A DNA stretch of 64,000 bases from Symbiodinium natans (Eukaryota; Sar; Dinophyceae; Suessiales; Symbiodiniaceae), in contig CAJNDS010000034.1 in assembly GCA_905221605.1 (NCBI GenBank), positions 60,001-124,000 on the forward strand, in the 5' to 3' direction. How positions within the stretch are numbered: the first letter of the stretch is position 1; the number at the start of each line of letters is the position of its first letter. Under the pieces are notes generated by a model. That model saw nothing but the letters and a program-made list of their open reading frames with translations. It ran no database searches and was not told where the DNA came from. Made by a program: the position numbers and the translations under genes. Below, piece after piece: positions 56,516 to 64,000 of this stretch.

Positions 56516-59500
56516 TGATATGGGGTGTGTCCTTTTTGGGGCACGAGTACTAAACACATAAGTACACATACACTAAGCATACTGCAACAGCCTTAATCAG
56601 GACCCCCAAGCTAGCATAAGCTACTTACCCCTAGTTTAAGGGAAAGCCCCATGCCCGTATGTTTCAGAGGCAACGGCCTCAGAAAGGGAATCCGCCACAA
56701 CTCAGACGAGGTACGGCCAAGGTTGCAAGGGGCAGCGCGTAGCAGCCTTCCCGCCACAGATGCGGAAACACCTTCATTCTGATGATCTCAGGGGGGCTCT
56801 CCGACTCCAATTCAGGTCTTACTCTACAACTCTACGGAGTTCCCTCAAAAGTGCGCCAGGACTTTCTGCATCTTCTGAGAGTAGTGGGTGATCTACTCAT
56901 CCTAGGACGGGACGACTCCTCAAAGTAGACCCGGACTTCGCAGCCGACTTACAACAAGATCACATGCCTGCGAAAGGAGGCATGCCATAAGAACACAATG
57001 AACGCATCTTGCGCTGCCGGAAGACCGACACCATGCCGACAACATCTCAGCCCGGGGCCCAAATAAAGTATAAGGAGCAGGGTGCCAAGATGCAGGTCCA
57101 GACCTAGGGATGAACAAAATGCCCCCAGGAAGCTTCGAGTAAGCAACTATTGATGCCGGGTTATGGAGTCCGACTTCAGCTGCGGAGGGCCCACTTGAAG
57201 TGTACGTACGGGGTTCAGTTGACTTGTCAAAGACCGGCCAGACAAGCAACAAAAAACCGGCAGCTGTCTGTCCCATGGCTGCTATTGGCATCCCCCCCAA
57301 CTGACGGGCACAAAGTGCAACCTACGACGCACTCAATCCCACAAGATTGCTTTTCACCTGGCAGATTGTCGTGCACAATGCAGAATACAGAATACACAAC
57401 TGGGAGGGGGGAGGAGGGGGGGCGAGCAGACAAAGGGAGAAAAGGAGTCCAAAGGAGTCCCGGAACCTGGCCATGGCTGGGAACAGGACTTGTTAGGCTG
57501 CTTGGGGAAGTAACCGAGGCAAAGCGAAGCGAAGCGAAGCCAAGGGAAGCAAAGGGGAGCAAAGCGGCGTCGCGGCCTTGGGATGTAGAGAACGAAGTAG
57601 AAAGAAAAGCACATGCCACGAAGAAGACCCAACAGCAAGTACTCCTAACTGTGCCTGTGCTCACAGCGGAGATGGAAAGGCCCCGACGCAGAGGTTTGGA
57701 ACGGAACAGTTGGGAGTGATTCCCATTTCAGTCTCGCCACCTTGTCAAAAATGAAACGCGCAGGCATCGCAGCCAATCAAGCTGTGCCATCATGTCAAGC
57801 TGCGTCTGTTGATGCCAGCGCAAGGGACGGACTCAGAAGATGGGTTGTCTGTTGAGCACGTGGGAGCGGGAGAAACAAGTGCAACAAGCCTGTCATCATG
57901 GTCCCTCTGCAGAAGAACTTGTTCCGAGAAGGCCAAACCTCAGTTTCCCATCATGCCAAACACACCTGCAACACGAGTGTTTCCCGCAAGGATGCGGCGT
58001 TGTAGAGCCTTTTCTTTGGGCGCTCTGCCTTCGAAAGGCTTTCATCCCGGAGCATCCCGGCTCAGACAGCTTCTGCCCCCGAAAAACCCTCCCTGACGCC
58101 TGCTTGCTGGGATGCGATGGTGATTTGTCCTCCCCGTTCGCTCCTGCAACCGCAAGCACATGCACGCGCATGCACGCGCTGCATCTACTCCCAGACTTCC
58201 AGGCATCCACTTTGCCAGCCCACCTGTCAGCGGCTGCATCTCCAAATCTTGGGGGTCTCGTTCACCTGTCGCGAAGCTTGCAGGTCGGAGAGTTTAGGGT
58301 TGTGCAGAGAGATGGAATGAGGTTTTATTTTGTTTGTCCTGCGGCTTAAGCCGCACAAGCTCCAGGAGCACCTTTGCCGAGAACCGACGGAGCAGCGTTG
58401 GATGGAGCAGACGGAGTCATCGAAGACGAGCCTCCTTGTAGTCTGCAGGGAGAACTGAGGCACTGACATGAACACGTTCGACAAAGACTCGAATGAAAAT
58501 GACAAGACAAGGGCACACCATGGGGGTCTCACAGTCTTCTGCGTGTGGGGGAAGGGGGGGGGGAGGAGGTTCGGCACGTGATTCAAGATGGTAGCCACAG
58601 GATTCTTTCGTTTGAGGTTCGGTTCCGGGGAGGGGAGTACCGGGCCATCCCTGGTAGAATAGAACCCTAGAGGAGACGATAAGCCGCTAAGCCTCAACAA
58701 CCACCATGAGAGCTCTGCACGCAGGGACAGCATCGGGAACCCCCCAACATGGACCCTACTTTGAGAATTGAGAATTGCCCATCTGGTGTTCCAGAAGTCT
58801 TGGGCACCACCGTTCTGGTGGATCAAGCTGAAGCTCATGATCCCGAATTGTCACGTTTGGGATCTCAAAGCCCTGAAACCACAAACCCTCCTACGAGTGT
58901 CTAACGAGAAAAAGTGCTAACGACATGCAAGGAGATGCTTGTAGACGTCACCGGAGGACAAGAAGGAGATACGCAGGAGACTGTGAAATTTTCATGCATG
59001 CTCATGTTCGGGAAATCGAAACCAGCAGGGGGCCGCATGCAATAGGAGCGGTTCGGCACAGACAAACTGGACATTTCCCGAGATAGTCGTCCCTCCATCT
59101 ACCCCAAATACCAGTGCACATGCGACAATCCTCATGAAGAAGGTAGTTACCCCCCCATCAAGAAGAATAACGAGGAGATTGCTGTCATGTCCTACTCTCA
59201 ACATCTCCAAACAATTCCATCTCCTTGTCTTGGGCTGAAATTGAACCTCGAGCTGCCTCGATGGAACAAACACGAAAACACTGAAACACCGCTGCAATGC
59301 TGCAATCGAGCACCGGACTACGATCGTCCCTGAAGGAAAACGCATCCTCACTGTCCTGCGATGCGAGGCATTAGGAATGACAGGCATTCATGCCCCACAC
59401 TTTGCCATCTGCACGCTGTAATGACGACATGACACAACAAGTACCACGACCACGACAAGTCACAGCTGTCCGCATCATTTGTGCTGAGTTGGTTTGCCGC

Positions 59501-60649
59501 CATGCGGATTTGCACACCATGTGCAACACAAACACCAACGCCGACTTCAACATATCAAGCATGAACATACAAACAAGCATAGTCGTTGCAGCTGCTGGGC
59601 GGACCGACTCCAGGATTTCAACGTGAAAATAGACAGAAGCCCGGGACTTGGATCGAATGTACTCTGCTCTTACAGTACGACGACACGTCATGAAGCGGTC
59701 AAGACATTCATGAGCCAAACTTCGGACAAAAGGATCTCGCAATGTTCCATCGGTCTCAAGACGCCGGGCAGCGGCCCCTGATACACGCAAGCCTGCCGCA
59801 TTTCTGCTTTTTGGAGCCTTGTCGGCTTGGCCGGGCGTTTGCCTGGCAGCGCTGCCAGTACCCAGTCTAAGACTCAGAGCCCCTTCCGCCTTGGAGGTTC
59901 TACGAAGTGCCTTGATGTCTTCCCTCGAAATAGAAATGGTCCGACATACCTCTGGAACCTCCTCCGGCCGGTCAAGTCTCAGCTAAAGCATCCCTTCAAC
60001 AGGTTCTGTCAGCAACATCAGGCTGTGCTCCTTCCACCCATGCGGGTGTATCTGGCTTTGCCAGCGATGAAAATCGAAAGAGGGAGTCCAGTCAAGATTC
60101 TGCATGCGTGACAGCCGGCTGAAAAGAGGGGCGCATGTGCTTCGCACGAGGCCCCAGCAACTTGGTGCGAAAAACTTATGGCCAAAGTGCAGGCTCTTAC
60201 TAATGTGCTCTCCAGCAGCGTGCTCCTTAAGTCAGAAGCCACTGCGACAAACCGCTTCATCGGACTCCTGCGGGTGTACCTCAGCACTAGTGCTGGCGCA
60301 CGAGACCTGGGTCTCTACTGAGTACGGGGTTGAGGAACCCGTGAGTGGGCCATTCCCATCCCAACCAATGACGAAACGGAGAAGCGCCCAAGATAATTCT
60401 GCACCCAGTCTACGTCATTACTTGGTGACCATCCAGCTCTGAACGCTTTACTGTATTCTGCTTCTCGCCTAATTCGCCTCGGCTTCCTGCCGCGAAGCGT
60501 CTGGTGCAAGCAACCTTGATTGGGCCTCCTTTCACCCCAACTCAACCCTTCCCCCCAAAAATTTTGTGGCGGACCCCCCGCCCTGTGGGACCCCCCCATC
60601 GCTTGGAGGAGCTGCAAACCGAGTCGGCGGCAGAGGGAATGCACGAAAA

Positions 60650-60775
60650 GGCACCCCCCACCCCGGCCCCCCACCCCATCCCCCACCCCCCCAACCCAAC
60701 CCCCCCCGACCCCCCACCCCCCCCAACCCCCCCCCAACCCCCCCCCAACCCCCCACCCCCTCCGCCTGGACCTCA
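60650..60775 (+). repeat. C-rich low-complexity tract
   Basis: Runs of C broken by A, AA or GA; nearly pure pyrimidine plus A on the plus strand. Confidence 0.9.
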
Positions 60776-61774
60776 AACACCCTTAACCGTTTAACCTCCC
60801 TACGACCCCCGGACCTGGACCCTGCCTCCCCGCGCCTGGCAGAAACCCTCTTTCCTCCTTTCCTGTCCTGGGGCCGGCCGGCTGCCGAGGCGGCGCGCGC
60901 AAGCGGTTGCAATTACACACGGTCGCCACATGGCTGCAAAGCCTTAATTATCATACACGTCCAGCCTGTCCAACCTTGCACAACCTTGCACATCTAAACT
61001 CCAACATACACAAGCTCAGACATGGAAACCCCCCGCCTCAGATCATGGTCACCGGAGTATACGCACGAAAGGTGCGCTCCGCAAACTGGCCGAGGGCTTT
61101 CCACTGCCGCAGAAAAATTATAGGGACTGAAGCGTGCATGTCTTGTTCTGGGCGCAGGTAGTGACGGCAGAGCTACTGATCCACGGCAAGTCATGCGGAG
61201 GCTGTTTGAGGCTGCCATAGTTTCCATAGTGTCACGTCTTACCCCGCATCCTCGCGCTAATTACAGAGCCGGGGGCCTGGGAGTTTCGTGATTAACCTGA
61301 TCTACACTCCCGTTTCGGCTCTTGAAACGTGTGCACGCCCGAACTTGATGGCGAATATTCCACTCCAACGCGACAACATCATCATGGCAGCCATTCTGCA
61401 TGAGCCCGCCCCACCCACCTCAATGGCCGCTTCTGCAGCCAATCCCGAAGCTACGAAGGTGTATGTCGAATCCTGCAACGTTGAAAGTATAGAGCAGCAA
61501 AGCTGTTAATTCTCGAAGGCTGGCTTTCAGCTCAACACGATCCTTCTCACCAATCTCGTAAGTCGACATGAGCGTGCACCTCGCTCTGCCACTGGACGTG
61601 CGAGCCACAAGAAAGCAACAGTCCGATGCGATCTGCGATCGACTGACTTGTACATGCCTGGTCGTGTTGCTGCCAGGGATGCCTCGAGGGCGGCCGGACC
61701 ACGAGACCCAGAATATAAGTGCAACATGGCGCAAGCAGACTCACTGCACCGCACCATGTAGAGTAGCTATGAGT

Positions 61775-61857
61775 AGCCCTTGGGTGCCTTCGAAGCGGAA
61801 GGCTCTGCACACGACGCTGCGCTGGCACTCTCTGCAACAGTGGTCTGGCGTGGAGAC
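61775..61857 (-). CDS. Possible PAN/apple-like exon fragment
   Basis: After an AG acceptor at 61858 the frame reads VSTPDHCCRECQRSVVCRAF then RFEG. The CC-x2-C-x5-C-x-A-F spacing recalls PAN/apple modules. Only this fragment is visible and no neighbouring exon supports it. Confidence 0.22.
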
Positions 61858-62117
61858 CTGTGTGAGAAGGCAATAACAGGCTGTTGCTCGAGGCTGCTTC
61901 ATGTAGCTGAAAGATGGTCTGCAGTGTGCAGTATTCATTACACCGGAGCTTCGAGAACTTCACCAAAAGGTGCCCCTCATTTCCAAAAGTCCGGAATCCC
62001 CATCACGCGGCAGAGCGGCTTTCTTGTCGATGACCCTTCCCGAGCCACCTTTGATGTGTACTCTTGCTTCGGGTCGATGAGACAGTACTAACACATTGTA
62101 TCTTTGCCACACCTTGT

Positions 62118-62166
62118 GTGGGTACGTGTTGGTACGTGTTGGTACGTGTTGGTGTGTGTGTGTGTG
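62118..62166. repeat. GGTACGTGTT tandem repeat and TG run
   Basis: Three to four 10-base units followed by about seven TG dinucleotides. Confidence 0.9.
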
Positions 62167-63296
62167 GATATCCTCCTGAGTCCTCTACCGAGTGGATTGT
62201 AGCTGACGCCGCTGGCCTCAAGGCCGCACCTGGGCGAGGTTCTACTGAGCACGGAGCAACCGAACTCCACTCCGCAGTCTCAGCCAGAAATGCGGCCAGC
62301 GACCAGAAGTGGATCCAATCATCTTTTGGAAACCCCGTGCGGAGCCTCGGAACCCGATTGCCACGCGAATCATCAACATGCCTCTTTCTATGACTTTGTG
62401 TCTCTTCACAGACACGAAGACACGACGCACCTTTTGCATTCGAAACCTGTCGAGCCATTGGGCAAACATGGCGAGGCCGGCATCACAGCCAAGCGGCCCT
62501 GCAAGGATGGCCTCGGTGTAGGGCATCTCCTTCGAAAGAGGACTTCGAAATGCTTTCACAGATGCTTTCACTATGCCCATCTCTACATCTCGGCGATTCC
62601 CCTTGCATTCTTGCGTTCATGGTTCTCTTCTTTTCTTTGTGCACCCCGTCCTGAGCAAAAGTCATGGGCTGCAGGTAGCCTGTGCATGGACGACAGACGC
62701 ATCCGCATCAGTGAGATCCGAAGCATGCTAGGATGGGCGACCGGCAAGTTCTGTTTAAAACCTTACATGCAGGTACCTTTGGTCTGCATGGCTGCCTCCA
62801 GTGTGAACCTCGAAGACAGTGGCCAATGCATGATGATCACTGCCCCCAGTTCCAAGATCTTCTCTTGCGACCACGCTGGACCTCATGAGTTCTGGCGTCT
62901 CTACACTTCAACAGCTAACCTAGTCCTACACATAGCCGGGCATAGCTGCCTACTGTACATCGCAAGATGTGATGCAGGCGTTCCTCAGTTACTATGGCAG
63001 CCTATAGAACTTAACTGAAGCACCTCGATGGCCAACAAGGGGCGCCGCCACGGCTCGGGTAAATGCTCGACCGACACCACCATGACACAAAGGGTTGGGT
63101 TGTGGGTTGTGTCCCCACACCACACCTGGCCAGCAGGCCTCAACATTTCCCCAGGTTACCCCGCCTCACCCGGCTAAGTCAGTGCGACTTGGGTCAGTAC
63201 AGTCTGTACAGTCTTGGTTGGCTCTGGCTCCGAATCGGGGTATGTCGCACTGCCCAAGATTAGGGGTGTCGCAGCAACCCCCGGTACATGTAGCAA

Positions 63297-63350
63297 CCCC
63301 ACCCCACCCCACCCCACCCCACCCCACCCCACCCCACCACACCCCTCCGC
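63297..63350 (+). repeat. (CCCCA)n repeat
   Basis: About nine 5-base units, grading into C-rich CCTCCAC units to 63412. Confidence 0.9.
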
Positions 63351-63787
63351 CGCTCCACCCCTCCACCCCTCCACCCCGCACTCCACCCACCCCACCCCCA
63401 CCCCCCCCCCCCAGCGCATGCTCTGCAAGCCAGTAATTACAGGGCAGAAATTTGGATTGCGCATGATGAGAAGTCTTGTCTGAAGTCTGTTGTCACATAA
63501 TATTGAAGCCGCAGACTGAAAATAGAATCCAGGCGACGGGGCCAAGTTCGAGAAGATGTTGTCAATGCCTGCGAAGATTCTGCCTGTGAGAGGCGGTGTG
63601 TGCCATGGCCGGCTTCGAACATGCATGAAACCCTTGCTGATGACATAGAGTGATAGAGAGCAGGGCCGGAAGGAATCCAAAGGCAGCCAAGACAGAGAGA
63701 GGCCTGCTAGGGCATGGGTGAGGCTTTTCCGCAGCTCCTCAGGGTGTTTCCACCACTCAGCGACGAGTCTCTTGCTTTGTGCCGGTC

Positions 63788-64000
63788 CTGAATCGTGCTC
63801 GAGGCGGGGTTCGCATTGAAGTCGCCAGCCAAGATGACAATGTCACCTTGCTCTCTTCGCACGAGCTCTCACAGGCTAAGCCCCCCCCCCAGAACCTCGC
63901 CGAAACAAATCCAGAAGCACGAAACGGTCGACTGAGTCGGCAGCCGAACTCGCTCTTCTCCCGGATGACCCTGCGCAACTCAATCACTCGAAAACCATCT
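63788..64000 (-). CDS. Endonuclease/exonuclease/phosphatase-superfamily protein, partial at the right edge
   Basis: Exon 63788-63865 encodes REQGDIVILAGDFNANPASS, the GDFN-x-x-P motif of the DNase I-like superfamily, where Asp and Asn take part in metal and phosphate binding. An upstream segment from about 63930 to the window edge encodes VIELRRVIREKSE, which fits the Arg/Leu-rich helix before that motif. The spacing with V-I-L-A-G-D is reminiscent of neutral sphingomyelinases and related cellular hydrolases, and the intron argues against a simple LINE endonuclease. A segment near 63.55-63.6 kb (GIDNIFSNLAPSPG) might supply the later Asp motif but is uncertain. The N-terminal part lies outside the window; the substrate cannot be told. 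Confidence 0.6.

Larger units (their letters stand above)
57110..63780. other. Gene-poor stretch before the right-edge gene
   Basis: No gene could be supported. It contains GCGAA-type repeats (57523-57565), C-rich low-complexity DNA (60650-60775), a GGTACGTGTT repeat with TG run (62118-62166) and a CCCCA repeat (63297-63350). Exon-like minus-strand segments near 60.37-60.46 kb (KAFRAGWSPSNDVDWVQNYL) and 61.78-61.86 kb were noted but not named with confidence. Confidence 0.35.

Noticed and set aside
57150-57719. 189-codon plus-strand frame and its antisense with a hydrophobic start
   Set aside because: The frame is kept open partly by a GCGAA-type repeat; no domain is visible and composition is not protein-like.
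60504-60997. Proline-rich and glycine-rich frames
   Set aside because: Low-complexity C-rich DNA on one strand and G-rich on the other; no other coding sign.

Overview
The window looks like nuclear DNA of a dinoflagellate, probably a Symbiodinium-like alga. It is GC-rich and gene-sparse. Its genes are split into very small exons, and the introns that can be placed from protein homology begin with GT, GC or GA and end in AG, nearly always followed by G. Plant-type TTTAGGG arrays and possible partial spliced-leader relics are scattered through it. No rRNA, tRNA, CRISPR or bacterial operon features were seen.

Every gene that could be recognised lies on the minus strand, which fits the one-directional gene blocks known from dinoflagellates. 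From left to right: an unidentified multi-exon gene (about 1.0-5.7 kb); a three-domain multicopper oxidase with all four copper motifs (7.57-12.10 kb); a cluster of unidentified exon-like segments (14.5-17.1 kb); five tandem copies of one polytopic membrane-protein gene (17.6-33.9 kb); a long intron-free 5'-nucleotidase/metallophosphatase reading frame (37.7-39.95 kb); a low-complexity, Trp-rich protein with an acidic exon and a QHP repeat (46.1-48.8 kb), possibly joined to a cold-shock-like exon; a DHHC protein S-acyltransferase (54.6-56.3 kb); and at the right edge an endonuclease/exonuclease/phosphatase-superfamily fragment.

The tandem array is the most interesting part. Exons can be joined in phase in all copies. 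They give a membrane protein with repeated Pro-x-[Val/Thr/Asn]-[Asn/Glu] helix ends and Pro-Thr-x-x-Arg-Asp and Phe-Pro-Thr segments that recall a shortened, divergent mitochondrial-carrier fold. Copies 1 and 2 are nearly identical to each other, copies 3, 4 and 5 are nearly identical to each other, and the two groups differ. At many shared intron positions the two groups use different donor dinucleotides. One intron of copy 4 has been enlarged by about 0.84 kb.

The rest (about 0-1, 5.8-7.5, 12.1-14.4, 34-37.7, 40-46, 49-54 and 57-63.7 kb) is mostly intergenic or intronic. It holds simple repeats, an AT-rich island, pyrimidine tracts and scattered exon-like segments that could not be named. 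The first and last exons of most genes are uncertain because there is no transcript evidence.
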